Part shown: positions 18,060 through 26,249 of the stretch, one piece after another
How the letters are laid out: every line of letters begins with the position of its first letter
Position numbering within the stretch: position 1 is the first letter of the stretch
NCBI RefSeq assembly: GCF_009184865.1
Contig: NZ_CP045096.1
Location: forward strand, 10,044,001 to 10,108,000
Reading direction: 5' to 3'
DNA: 64,000 bases
DNA from: Streptomyces phaeolivaceus
GTDB lineage: Bacteria; Actinomycetota; Actinomycetes; Streptomycetales; Streptomycetaceae
The notes under the pieces: model-generated
What the model was told of the DNA's origin: nothing
Databases searched by the model: none
What the model saw: only the letters and a program-made list of their open reading frames with translations
Position numbers and translations under genes: made by a program

Positions 18060-18956
18060 TCAGGCGGTGGTGTTTGCCTGCGGGGCGTCGTGGTCCGCGG
18101 AGCCGACTCCGTTCTCGTCGCGGCGGGGTGCCGTGACGGTGTGCCGGATCCACCACACGGTGACGTGGAGGACCAGGGCGCCGATCAGGCTGACGCCCGC
18201 GCCTTTCGCCGCGTCGGACAGCACCCCTTCGATCACGACGCGCAGCGGCAGTCCGGTTGTCCCGGTTGCCACCGGCTCTGGGCCGGCGAGCCGCCGCCAG
18301 GTGTGGGCGACGGCTCCGACGACCGTGACCAGAGCCATGGCGAGGAGGACAAGGCGCCGTGTTGTGCCGCCGGTTTTGGTGCCGCCCTCACCAGTACGGA
18401 GGCGGGCACGCCTGCGCCACGTGTACACCGTGGTGGCGGCCAGGCCGCCGATCGTGCTCGGGTGCTGCAGCGCCCGCGCCCAGGTGAGGCCGCCCACCAG
18501 TGGGGAGGTGAGCCAGGGGGCATGGGTGACCACGAAGCCGTCATGGTGGGTGAAGGCATCCCAGAGCAGGTGCGTGGCGATGCCGATCAGGGCGGACAGG
18601 GCGATCCATCCGGCTCGCCGTATCAGGGTGCCGACCGTCCGGGCCGGCGGCGGGGTGAGGGTTGACGGGGTGACGGGTACCGGCAGCAGGGACGCCAGCG
18701 GGCGATGGCCGGCCCGGCACAGGCCCCACAGTGCGAGGGCGTACGGCAGGGTGACGGTGACGGCGCCGAGAGCGGTGTGCGAGGTCGTGGCGTTGACGAA
18801 GGGTTCGTACCAGGACTGCGCGCTGACGGGCAGGCCCGTGGTGACGACGAAGCAGGGCATGTCCGGTGCGACGGCTCCCGTGACCAGCGCGGCCCGGCTG
18901 AAGGGTCGCCGCATCAACGGCAGTACGGCCGCGGGGTGGGACAGGGTGAACGGCAT
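18060..18956 (-). CDS. DUF4184 family membrane protein
   Basis: A 298-residue membrane protein beginning MPFTLSHPAAVLPL, the hallmark of DUF4184, with segments ALVTGAVAPDMPCF and HLLWDAFTHHDGF that resemble metal-dependent membrane hydrolase-like proteins. I see about six hydrophobic helices. The ATG at 18956 lies six bases after GAGAGG; an ATG six bases upstream touches that site. The function of the family is unknown to me. Between it and its 3' neighbour (the broken reductase) lie about 200 non-coding bases. The gene itself is intact, unlike those around it. Confidence 0.78.
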   Translation of the reverse strand: MPFTLSHPAAVLPLMRRPFSRAALVTGAVAPDMPCFVVTTGLPVSAQSWYEPFVNATTSHTALGAVTVTLPYALALWGLCRAGHRPLASLLPVPVTPSTLTPPPARTVGTLIRRAGWIALSALIGIATHLLWDAFTHHDGFVVTHAPWLTSPLVGGLTWARALQHPSTIGGLAATTVYTWRRRARLRTGEGGTKTGGTTRRLVLLAMALVTVVGAVAHTWRRLAGPEPVATGTTGLPLRVVIEGVLSDAAKGAGVSLIGALVLHVTVWWIRHTVTAPRRDENGVGSADHDAPQANTTA

Positions 18957-19073
18957 GGGCATCCTCTCGCCGGGCCCTATAGTCCGTCGAGCAGAATATT
19001 ACGTCAAACGGACTATTGTTTGAGTGGCGGACGCCACCGTGCCCCGGCTGGATGCTCGGACGCGGTCAGCCGT

Positions 19074-19985
19074 TCAGGGGAAGGCGCGTCCGGTTCGGCC
19101 CGAGCGGCCGACCAGAAGGGCGATGACCGCGGTCGTCGGCAATACGGCTGCCAGGCACGCGGCAGCAGTCGTCTCACCCCACGCGGTGGTGTAGGCGGGG
19201 GCGAGCAGAGGCGGGGACGCCAGGGCCATCGCCCCCAGTTCACGGCCGCCTCGTGATCCGCTGCGCCAGGTCAGCACGACACCGGCTGCGGCGAGGACGA
19301 GCACGGGCCAGCACCCGTAGTCGGTGCTGACCCACGGCACCGCGCGTGCGTCGATGGCGGCCCGTGGCACGATCACGAGCGCGATCACGGCACCGGCCAT
19401 GCCCGCCCAGCCCGCCGAGGTGTTCTCCGGGCGCCGGTCCGGCGGGCACGCGAGCACCACGGCCGCCGCCAGGGCCATCGCGGCCGGGGTGACGACCGGG
19501 TCACCGAACGCCGGCCCGCTGACCACCGCGGCCACCGCGGCCACCGCGAAGACGAGCAGCCCCGCCACCGTGCAGGGCACCCCCGCACGCCACCGGCCGG
19601 CCAGCGCCGACGCCGCACCCGCGACGACGATCAGCGACGAGACGAGCAGCGCACCCCACGCGCTCCGCAGGTCGGTGCCGAGCTGCACTCCCAACGGGGT
19701 GGGCGAGGCGACCAGACCGGCGTACCAGCGCAGCAGGTGCAGTCCGCACGCGGCGGCCGAGGCGGCCAGGGCGAACGGATACGCCAGCGCGAGAACCTGC
19801 GCGACGGGAGAGGCCGACCCCAGCCCCATCCGCACCCGCATCGCGTGCGCCGCCAGACCCGCACCTTCTCGCAGCCGTGAGCTCAGCGGCTCACCCGCGG
19901 TCATTTCGCGATAGGTCGCGGCGATCTCCCCGCCATGAGCCTGTCGGTAGGCGGCGGGATACAGCCGCAGCACGTGCTCGATCAA
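19074..19985 (-). CDS. Integral membrane protein paired with PadR regulator
   Basis: A 303-residue protein with a soluble N-terminus (MIEHVLRLYPAAYRQAHGGE) and about seven hydrophobic helices. The N-terminal pattern, LRLYPAAYR-HG-EI, is common in actinobacterial membrane proteins encoded after PadR regulators. It starts with TTG, which overlaps the PadR stop by four bases (TTGA), so the pair is translationally coupled. PadR partners are often permeases or membrane regulators under direct control of the repressor. The specific role is unknown. Confidence 0.72.
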   Translation of the reverse strand: MIEHVLRLYPAAYRQAHGGEIAATYREMTAGEPLSSRLREGAGLAAHAMRVRMGLGSASPVAQVLALAYPFALAASAAACGLHLLRWYAGLVASPTPLGVQLGTDLRSAWGALLVSSLIVVAGAASALAGRWRAGVPCTVAGLLVFAVAAVAAVVSGPAFGDPVVTPAAMALAAAVVLACPPDRRPENTSAGWAGMAGAVIALVIVPRAAIDARAVPWVSTDYGCWPVLVLAAAGVVLTWRSGSRGGRELGAMALASPPLLAPAYTTAWGETTAAACLAAVLPTTAVIALLVGRSGRTGRAFP

Positions 19986-20308
19986 GTGGCGTCCGCCGAG
20001 GGCCGCGTGACGGACAGGCGGCGAGTGGCCTCCCTCGCCGTCGCGGCCAGGCGCTCGGCCTCCACCGCCAGCCGTTCCCGCCCCGCCGAGGACAACGTGA
20101 AGATCCGCCGGGCCCGGCCATCGACGACCTCCTCGCGCTCGACGTCGATCAGACCGTCGGCCAGCAGGCGGTCCAGGGCTCCGTACAGGGCCCCCGTACG
20201 CAGCACGACACGGCCGCCGGTCATCGCCTTGACCTCCTGCGCGATGGCGTATCCGTGCCGGGGTGCGTCCGCGAGGGCTGTCAGCACCATCAAGGTGGGC
20301 TCTTGCAT
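19982..20308 (-). CDS. PadR family transcriptional regulator
   Basis: A 108-residue winged-helix protein: MQEPTLMVLTALADAPRHGYAIAQEV, then RTGALYGALDRLLADGLI and a wing DGRARRIFTLS, followed by a C-terminal helix for dimerisation. I chose ATG 20308; a GTG at 20323 is an alternative. PadR proteins repress neighbouring genes, often autoregulate, and respond to small hydrophobic ligands or stress. Its stop overlaps the start of the membrane protein gene, so both are one transcript. Confidence 0.85.
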   Translation of the reverse strand: MQEPTLMVLTALADAPRHGYAIAQEVKAMTGGRVVLRTGALYGALDRLLADGLIDVEREEVVDGRARRIFTLSSAGRERLAVEAERLAATAREATRRLSVTRPSADAT

Positions 20309-21282
20309 CACGCGCTCACTCACCCCACGAAGATAGTCACTCCGCCGGACTGTCTCAACGCGGCCAGCCGCGTCATCGGCGCCTGGACCGCAGAGTGGTG
20401 CCCGGTCTTGCCGGCGTTCGTTCCGGCCCAGAGTTCGGGCACGAGGTACTGCTCCGTCGTGCGTGTACGTATGGATCGGGTGAAGCTGGCGGTGCGCACA
20501 GCGTATGGGGCGCCCGGTCCGTTGAGAGACGCGCGCGGAGTCCGACCGGGTTGGCGATAGCCGGACCGTCTTCTCCAACGTGCCATCGGCACGGAGTGAA
20601 CGAGCAGAGCGTTGTCGGGGTGCACATCGGGGACGATGTCGGGTGTCGCGTTCCTCGTGAGCGAGTACGTACCACCGGGGAACCGCCGTCGGCGTGATCA
20701 ATCAGGGGCTTTACTGCATGGCCTGGCTCACCGCGCACCGGAATGGTTTCGAGGGCCTGGTCCGCGACCGGCTCGGGCTACGGGCCGCTGCCTCTACTTC
20801 GGCGACGACCTCATCGCTCTGGACACCGCGGCCTCGGCCACCGGTCAGGCGGGCGAAGGCCGACTGGCGCACCGGCGCGTGGGCGCGCTTCAGGTAGTCC
20901 CGGAGCGGGCACGGGCCATGCCGGAGCCGGCCGAGTCTGTCGACAGCGGCTGCGGAACATTGCCCGCTGTTCGGTGGTGCGGTGGAGTCCCGGTTCGGTG
21001 GCCGGGATTCCACCGCTACATTGCGCGCCTGCATGGGGTGTTGAACGCGCATCGTCCTGCCGGAGCCGTTCGACTCGGCGGAGACGCCGTCCTCCTCGTG
21101 CGTCGCAGCGACCGCTTACGAAGGATGCGCGGTCATAAACGACGCCTCCCTCTCCATTTCGGATCTCCCGCGTTCAGTACCGGAACAGCAGGCATGCCGT
21201 CCGTAGCTGCTTCATAGGGTCCTTGCACCGGCGGGGAGGGCCGAGGCCCGAGCCGCGCAATCGATGAGGAGGGGACGCTGGT
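20309..21282. other. Long non-coding stretch, no gene recognised
   Basis: About 970 bases between the PadR gene and the roadblock gene. Several open frames exist on both strands but none shows family motifs or consistent codon bias over its length. The left end must hold the PadR promoter and the right end the roadblock promoter. It could contain a fully decayed gene (for example the short frame around 20700-20790), but I cannot identify one. Confidence 0.4.
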
Positions 21283-21657
21283 ATGAGCAATGTGGAGATC
21301 TCCCTGAAGGAGATCATGACGTCGATCGAAGGGGCGTTGGGGACCGCTCTGGTCGACTACACCAGCGGAATGGCACTGGGCACGCTCGGGGGAGGAAAGG
21401 ACCTCGACCTGAACGTCGCGGCGGCGGGCAACACGGATGTGATCCGTGCCAAGACCCGCACCATGGAGCACCTGGGACTCACGGGCGAGATCGAGGACAT
21501 GCTGATCACGCTCGGCAGTCAGTACCACATCATCCAGCCGCTCAAGGGCCGTAGCGGCAACGGACTGTTCCTCTACCTCGTGCTCGACAAGGAAAGGTCG
21601 AACCTGGCCATGGCCCGCCACCAGCTCAAGCGCGTGGAAGTGCAACTAGAGGTGTAG
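21283..21657 (+). CDS. Roadblock/LC7-like domain protein
   Basis: A 124-residue single-domain protein (EISLKEIMTSIEGALGTALVDYTSGMALGTLG, then GLTGEIEDMLITLGSQYHIIQPL, GLFLYLVLDKERSNLAMARHQL). The pattern matches roadblock/MglB-like folds, which dimerise and regulate small GTPases; in streptomycetes they are common in conservon-type operons. Here it stands alone, without a neighbouring GTPase or DUF742 gene. A GAGGAGGGG site precedes the ATG. Its partner must be encoded elsewhere. Confidence 0.72.
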   Translation: MSNVEISLKEIMTSIEGALGTALVDYTSGMALGTLGGGKDLDLNVAAAGNTDVIRAKTRTMEHLGLTGEIEDMLITLGSQYHIIQPLKGRSGNGLFLYLVLDKERSNLAMARHQLKRVEVQLEV

Positions 21658-21693
21658 AAGCACACTCTGCCCGCGGCCTCGCGTGCCCATGAC

Positions 21694-21709
21694 TTGAAGA
21701 ATTCTTCAA
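21694..21709. promoter_or_regulatory. Perfect 16-bp palindrome, candidate ArsR-family operator
   Basis: TTGAAGAATTCTTCAA is a perfect inverted repeat about 145 bases upstream of the ArsR-type gene at 21853. Flanking TTGAA/TTCAA arms resemble ArsR/SmtB operators. It also lies 36 bases past the roadblock stop, so it could alternatively act as a weak terminator, but it lacks a T tract. Confidence 0.45.
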
Positions 21710-21852
21710 CTGGGAAAATCCGGATCAGGTCAATCCCCCGGGTGTGCGAGGCCCGATCCACCAGGATGGGAGCGTGGCACCGCCTGCGGGAGCGTCCAGT
21801 GGACGCCGTGCCCAGAGAGCCCGTCGAACACGACAGGGAGCGAGCGATTCTC

Positions 21853-22224
21853 ATGCAGGTCCCCCTCTACCAGGCCAAGGCCGAGTTCTTCCGCATGCTC
21901 GGACACCCGGTACGCATCCGCGTCCTCGAACTCCTGCAGAACGGCCCGCTCCCCGTACGTGACCTGCTCAACGAGATCGAGATAGAACCGTCCAGCCTCT
22001 CCCAGCAACTGGCCGTACTGCGCCGTTCGGGGATCGTCGTCTCCATCCGGGAGGGCTCCACGGTCAGTTACGCGCTCGCCGGCGGCGACGTGGCCGAGCT
22101 GCTCCGCGCGGCCCGCCGCATCCTGACCGAACTGCTCGCAGGCCAGCGGGAGTTGCTCGTCGAACTCCAACAGGCGGACCTCCAGGCCACCTTGACGACC
22201 GGGGGAGGGGACCGAAGCTCCTGA
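21853..22224 (+). CDS. ArsR-type HTH regulator
   Basis: A 123-residue winged-helix protein with the ArsR core: FFRMLGHPVRIRVLELLQNGPLPVRDL, then SSLSQQLAVLRRSGIVVSIREG and a hairpin leading to a long C-terminal helix. No cysteine pairs or metal motif are visible, so it is probably not a metal sensor; similar proteins often control sulphate-type transporters or redox genes. A longer frame exists upstream to 21694, but the conserved start is at ATG 21853. A perfect palindrome lies upstream. No target gene follows; the next sequences are pseudogene fragments. Confidence 0.78.
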   Translation: MQVPLYQAKAEFFRMLGHPVRIRVLELLQNGPLPVRDLLNEIEIEPSSLSQQLAVLRRSGIVVSIREGSTVSYALAGGDVAELLRAARRILTELLAGQRELLVELQQADLQATLTTGGGDRSS

Positions 22225-22318
22225 CTTCTCGCGCCCCACCCGATGGCGGCCGCCGCGTTGCGATCGCGTGCCATCTGGTGGTCTTCCGGTTTCGCAGGGC
22301 GGCCCGCGGTGAAGCGTG

Positions 22319-22795
22319 TCATTTCTCGGCGGTGCCGGGGGCTCTGGGAAGGCGTAGCCGGAAGCATGCCCCGAGGGTCCGGGGGGTGAGGGTGAGGGTG
22401 AGGGTGCCTCGGTGGCGGTGGGCCAGAGCGCGGGCGATGGCGAGGCCCAGTCCGGTGCCGCCTTGGTCGCGGGAGCGGGCGTCGTCGAGCCGGACGAAGC
22501 GTTCGAAGACGCGCTCGGCGTCCTCGGTGGGCACGCCCGGTCCGTCGTCGTGCACCGTGAGGACGACCCAGTCGTCCTCGTTCCGGATGGTGATCTGGAT
22601 GCGGTGTGCGGCGTGCCGGGCGGCGTTGTCGAGGAGATTGCGCGGCAGCCGTTCGTATTCGTCGGGGTTTCCGTGGGCGTGTGCGGGGGCGGTGCTGTCG
22701 CAGGTGAGGGCCAACGGCCTTTCGGCGAGCGGGAATTGCTCGGCCAGTCGGGAGGCGAGGGCAGAGCTTCTCGGTCCCCGGTCATAAATTCGCGT
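22319..22795 (-). pseudogene. Sensor histidine kinase, catalytic C-terminal fragment
   Basis: The frame reads the HATPase domain in order: LPRNLLDNAARHA (N box), HDDGPGVP (G1), FERFVRLDDARSRDQGGTGLGLAIA (F and G2). Its 5' side runs into a stop near 22797, exactly where an unrelated lectin fragment on the other strand begins. The dimerisation/histidine domain, sensor and partner regulator gene are all missing. It is a truncated relic, and no start codon with a ribosome site is evident. Confidence 0.7.
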
Positions 22796-23100
22796 TCAAC
22801 CTGAGGGAGGGCGGCTACTACGCGATCGTCCGCGACGGCGCGGTCTGAAGCTGCCTCGACAGCAACGGCGCCGGCAAGGTCTACGGCCTCACCCGCAACA
22901 ACGGCAACTACCAACGCTGGCGCGTCGAAGATCTCGGCTCACGATGGATCGAGCGGACGCAGCGCCACACCCACGTGTACCGCATCGTCAACAAGGCCAC
23001 CGGACGGTGCCTCGACGCCAATTACGACGGGAAGGCCTACACCCTCCCCTGCAACGGCGGGAATTGCCAGGTCTGGTACCACCTCGCCCCGTGGCGTTGA
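22783..23100 (+). pseudogene. Ricin-type beta-trefoil lectin fragment
   Basis: The frame reads FNLREGGYYAIVRDGAV, a TGA, then CLDSNGAGKVYGL, NYQRWRVEDLG, ATGRCLDANYDGKAYTLPC and NCQVWYHL before TGA at 23098-23100. The repeated CLD-N and QxW signatures are those of ricin B carbohydrate-binding repeats, which are usually appended to secreted hydrolases. It lacks a start and a signal peptide and has an internal stop. It is the tail of a lost extracellular protein. Confidence 0.6.
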
Positions 23101-23142
23101 GCAGGCCAGTGGGGTGATGCCCCGCAGAGCATCGCGTCGGGT

Positions 23143-23634
23143 TCAGGCCAGGGACTCGAAGTAGGCCTTCTGCGCGGGGTAGTAGTCCTCGAAGTCGGGC
23201 CGTGGCCCGCCCGTGCGTGCGGCGGTGAGCAGGTCCAGGTAGTACTCCCAGCCGGGGCCTGTCTCGCCGAGGTTGTCCGCGGAGGCGAGGTGATGGATCA
23301 GCCGGAGTTCGGTGGTGCCGTCGGTCTCGGCCAGCAGCAGCTCCAGCTGCCAGGATCCGGCCTCGTCCTGCATCGAGACGGCGAGTCGGCGCGGCGGTTC
23401 GCAGGCTTCGATCCGGACCCGGCACCAAGGCGCCGACTCCTCGAACGCGAGTTGCACCTCGATGGTGCGGCCGGGTGCCGCCCGGCCGCGCCACGGGCCG
23501 AACCAGCGGGCGGTGCGCTCCGGCTCGGTGACACTCGCCCAGACGTCGTCGGCGCGGGCGCGGTAGCTGCGGGTGAGGATCAGGTCGTGACCTGTCGGCG
23601 TGGGGATGAGTCGTCCGGTGGGCTCGGGCGTCAT
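23143..23634 (-). CDS. SRPBCC/AHSA1 family protein
   Basis: A 163-residue START-like protein: LTRSYRARADDVWASVTEPERTARWFGPW, then GSWQLELLLAETDGTTELRLIHHL and GWEYYLDLLTAAR. This is the activator-of-Hsp90-like (AHSA1) class of the Bet v1 fold, with a hydrophobic ligand cavity. It is encoded in a four-base overlap after an ArsR-type regulator, a pairing common in actinobacteria; the regulator normally represses the pair. The ligand is unknown. Confidence 0.85.
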   Translation of the reverse strand: MTPEPTGRLIPTPTGHDLILTRSYRARADDVWASVTEPERTARWFGPWRGRAAPGRTIEVQLAFEESAPWCRVRIEACEPPRRLAVSMQDEAGSWQLELLLAETDGTTELRLIHHLASADNLGETGPGWEYYLDLLTAARTGGPRPDFEDYYPAQKAYFESLA

Positions 23635-24041
23635 GCCGTGTCCTCTTTGGGATGGTGCGCGGTGTGGCGCTCGTTCGCGGGCTCGGCCCGACCGTGGTCC
23701 CGACGGGCGCGGTGGACCTCGGTCTCCAACGCCGCCAGCCGCTGCGACCAGTCGACAGGCCGGGTGTCGAACTCGGCGAGCCAGGCGGCGAGTTCACCCA
23801 GCCGGGAGCGGACGAGGGAGTAACGCCGGTGGCGTCCGATCTGCTGGTCCCGGACCAGGCCGCTTTCCCGCAGCACCCGCAGATGGCGGCTGACCGCAGG
23901 GCGGCTGATGGTGAACCGGGCAGCGATGTCGCCCGCCGTCAGCGGGGTGCGGCGCAACATCGTCAGGATCTCCCGGCGCACCGGATCGGCGATCGCCTCG
24001 GCCACCTCGCTCAGCTCGTCCACACCAGAAATGTAACCCAT
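23631..24041 (-). CDS. ArsR-type regulator of the AHSA1 gene
   Basis: A 136-residue winged-helix protein: AEAIADPVRREILTMLRRTPLTAGDIAARF, SRPAVSRHLRVLRESGLV and RHRRYSLVRSRLGELAAWL. There is no metal-binding cysteine motif, as expected for the SRPBCC-linked group. The longest frame starts at ATG 24041, but that codon lies in the spacer of an inverted repeat (24033-24048) that looks like the operator, so GTG 24023 (VDELSEVAEAI) may be the true start, possibly on a leaderless message. Its stop overlaps the AHSA1 start. Confidence 0.85.
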   Translation of the reverse strand: MGYISGVDELSEVAEAIADPVRREILTMLRRTPLTAGDIAARFTISRPAVSRHLRVLRESGLVRDQQIGRHRRYSLVRSRLGELAAWLAEFDTRPVDWSQRLAALETEVHRARRDHGRAEPANERHTAHHPKEDTA

Positions 24042-24048
24042 AGGTTAC
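24033..24048. promoter_or_regulatory. Inverted repeat, candidate operator of the ArsR/AHSA1 pair
   Basis: GTAACC-CATA-GGTTAC is a 6-4-6 inverted repeat covering the annotated ATG of the ArsR-type gene. Its place at the transcript start of a likely autorepressed pair supports an operator role, which is inference. Confidence 0.5.
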
Positions 24049-24130
24049 GCGTCAAGGTGGCCAGTCGCGGATTCCTTCCGGCGCGGAGGTTGTCCGGGCG
24101 ATGTCCGCGGCATTCCCACGTGGGTTCGGC

Positions 24131-24973
24131 TCAGGTGCGGCGGGCGTCGCCACCGCAGCATGCGTCTACACCGCAGCAGGCGCCGGCGGACTCGGTCACC
24201 TCGGGCCGGGGCCGGGTCTCGGTGGTCGGCGGCTTGGTGGCGCGGACGATCGCGGAGTGCATGCCGTCGGCGACCGGGTGCGTCGGGACGATCTCGACGT
24301 CGGTGAAGCCCGCCGCCTCCAGTCCCGCGCGGTACTCGGCGAAGGACAGGGCTCCGGCGATGCAGCCGACGTAGTCCCCGCGCTCGGCCCGCTCCCGGGT
24401 GGTGAGGGTGTCGTCGGCGACGACGTCCGAGACGCCGAACCGGCCGCCGGGCCTGAGGACGCGGAAGGTCTCGGCGAACACGGCGGGCTTGTCGACGGAC
24501 AGGTTGATCACGCAGTTGGAGATCACGACGTCGATCGTGCTCGCGGGCAGCGGGATCGCCTCGATCGTGCCCTTGAGGAACTCCACGTTCGCGGCCCCCG
24601 CCCTCGCCGCGTTGGCCAGGGCGAGGGCGAGCATCTCCTCGGTCATGTCCAGCCCGTACGCCCTTCCCGCAGGGCCGACGCGGCGCGCGGAGAGCAGTAC
24701 GTCGATGCCGCCCCCGGAGCCGAGATCGAGGACACGCTCGCCCTCGCGGAGTTCGGCGACGGCGGTGGGGTTGCCGCAGCCGAGTGAGGCGGCGACGGCC
24801 TCGGCGGGCAGCGCGTCACGCTCGTCGGCGGCGTACAGGGTGGCGCCGAAGTTCTCGTCGACCTCGACCGGCGCGGGCCCGCAGCACGCGGTGCCGCCCT
24901 CGGTGACCTTCACGGCTGCCGCCGCATACCGCCGGCGGACGGTCTCACGCAGGTCGGTGGACTGCTCGTTCAT
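24131..24973 (-). CDS. arsM: Arsenite S-adenosylmethionine methyltransferase
   Basis: A 280-residue class I methyltransferase that methylates As(III) to less ionic, partly volatile forms. Motif I reads VLDLGSGGGIDVLLSARRVG. Conserved cysteines occur as TACCGPAP near the N-terminus, in SLGCGNP and in VISNCVINL (the ArsM As-binding cysteine), and the C-terminus carries two CC motifs (ACCGVDACCGG). It is divergent from arsR-aquaporin-arsC across a 105-base spacer, so it is probably under the same repressor. The start ATG is well placed, with downstream genes on both sides intact. Confidence 0.9.
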   Translation of the reverse strand: MNEQSTDLRETVRRRYAAAAVKVTEGGTACCGPAPVEVDENFGATLYAADERDALPAEAVAASLGCGNPTAVAELREGERVLDLGSGGGIDVLLSARRVGPAGRAYGLDMTEEMLALALANAARAGAANVEFLKGTIEAIPLPASTIDVVISNCVINLSVDKPAVFAETFRVLRPGGRFGVSDVVADDTLTTRERAERGDYVGCIAGALSFAEYRAGLEAAGFTDVEIVPTHPVADGMHSAIVRATKPPTTETRPRPEVTESAGACCGVDACCGGDARRT

Positions 24974-25050
24974 GACTCACTCCCAGGTGGCGGGCCGCAG
25001 CATGGGCCCGGAACGGCCTGTATCGATATTCGTTGATGCAACCTTGCGCC

Positions 25051-25069
25051 TTGAATCGAAGGATGTCAA
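25051..25069. promoter_or_regulatory. Candidate ArsR operator in the arsM-arsR spacer
   Basis: TTGA-N11-TCAA lies ten bases before the arsR start, in the divergent promoter region. A further TATCGATA-like motif lies at 25021-25028. Arm type and position fit an ArsR site, but this is inference from spacing only. Confidence 0.4.
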
Positions 25070-25078
25070 CATAGAGGC

Positions 25079-25453
25079 ATGTCGAAACAAGAGCTTGAGG
25101 TGATCGGCCGGGACGCCGCCTGCTGTCCGGGTCTGGCCGCCGCACCGCTGGACGAGGACCGGGCGGCCGAGCTGGCGAAGGTCTTCAAGGCCCTGGGAGA
25201 CCCGGTCCGGCTGCGTCTGATGTCGATGATCGCCTCGCGCGGCGAGGGCGGGGAGGTCTGCGTGTGCGAGCTGACCCCTGCCTTCGACCTGTCCCAGCCG
25301 ACCATCTCCCACCACCTCAAGCTGCTGCGCCAGGCCGGCCTCATCGACTGCGAGCGACGAGGCACCTGGGTCTACTACTGGGTGCTGCCCGGAGTCCTGG
25401 ACAGGGTCGCCGCGTTCCTGACCACCGCGCAGCCCGCCGGGGCCACCACGTGA
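25079..25453 (+). CDS. arsR: Arsenite-responsive repressor ArsR
   Basis: A 124-residue ArsR/SmtB repressor: ELAKVFKALGDPVRLRLMSMIAS, GGEVCVCELTPAFDLSQPTISHHLKLLRQAGLI and RGTWVYYWVLPGVLDRVAAFL. Cysteines sit in CVCEL at the start of the recognition region and as a CC pair near residue 15, which together can form a thiolate As(III) site as in actinobacterial ArsR proteins. It leads the arsR-aquaporin-arsC operon; the stop overlaps the next GTG by four bases. Confidence 0.92.
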   Translation: MSKQELEVIGRDAACCPGLAAAPLDEDRAAELAKVFKALGDPVRLRLMSMIASRGEGGEVCVCELTPAFDLSQPTISHHLKLLRQAGLIDCERRGTWVYYWVLPGVLDRVAAFLTTAQPAGATT

Positions 25454-26223
25454 ACGCCTCCCTCGGCCGCCGCGTCGCCGCCGAGGCGATCGGCACCGGA
25501 CTGCTGGTGGCGGTGGTGGTCGGCTCCGGCATCCAGGCCACCGAGCTGTCGCGCGATGTCGGCGTCCAACTCCTCGCCAACTCCCTCGCCACCGTCTTCG
25601 CCCTGGGCGTCCTCATCCTGCTGCTCGGGCCGGTCTGCGGCGCGCACTTCAACCCGGCCGTCACCCTGGCCGCCTGGTTCACCGGCCGCCGGACCCCGGA
25701 CGGCTTCCCCCTGCGCGACGTCGCCGCGTACGTGCCCGCCCAGACGGCGGGCGCGATCGGCGGGGCGATGCTGGCCGACGCGATGTTCGCGAGGCCGCTC
25801 GTGGACTTCTCCACCCACGACCGGTCCGCCGGTCACCTGTGGCTCGGCGAGGTCGTCGCCACGGCCGGGCTGATCCTGCTGATCTTCGGCCTCGCCCGGG
25901 TCGGCCGCGCCGCGCTCGCTCCGGCCGCGGTGGCCTCCTACATCGGGGCCGCCTACTGGTTCACCTCGTCCACGTCGTTCGCGAACCCCGCGGTGACCGT
26001 CGGCCGGGCCTTCACCGACACCTTCGCCGGTATCGCGCCCGCCTCCGTCGCCCCGTTCATCGCCGCCCAACTGCTCGGCGCCGCGCTCGGCCTGGCCGCC
26101 GTGGCCGCGATCTACGCCCCGGACACCGCCCCGGACGCCGTCCCTGACGCCGCTCCGGACACCGTCCCGGCACGCCGCGAGCCCGGCGTCCCGAGCGGCG
26201 GACCCGAACCCGTCTCGCCCTGA
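25450..26223 (+). CDS. MIP/aquaporin-type channel of the ars operon (AqpS-like)
   Basis: A 257-residue six-helix channel of the MIP family with both half-helix motifs, HFNPAVTLAA and FANPAVTVGRAF. In Sinorhizobium an aquaglyceroporin (AqpS) in the ars operon lets arsenite formed by ArsC flow out down its gradient, replacing a pump. The same gene order here (arsR, channel, arsC) supports that role. The GTG start overlaps the arsR stop. The last 35 residues are a disordered Asp/Pro/Ala repeat. Streptomycete annotation may name such proteins simply aquaporin. Confidence 0.88.
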   Translation: MNASLGRRVAAEAIGTGLLVAVVVGSGIQATELSRDVGVQLLANSLATVFALGVLILLLGPVCGAHFNPAVTLAAWFTGRRTPDGFPLRDVAAYVPAQTAGAIGGAMLADAMFARPLVDFSTHDRSAGHLWLGEVVATAGLILLIFGLARVGRAALAPAAVASYIGAAYWFTSSTSFANPAVTVGRAFTDTFAGIAPASVAPFIAAQLLGAALGLAAVAAIYAPDTAPDAVPDAAPDTVPARREPGVPSGGPEPVSP

Positions 26224-26249
26224 CCACACCCTCGAGAGAGACATCCGCC

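Noticed and set aside
20612..21217. A 201-codon plus-strand frame in the long spacer
   Set aside because: Amino acid composition and codon bias look random, and no motif or ribosome site supports it.
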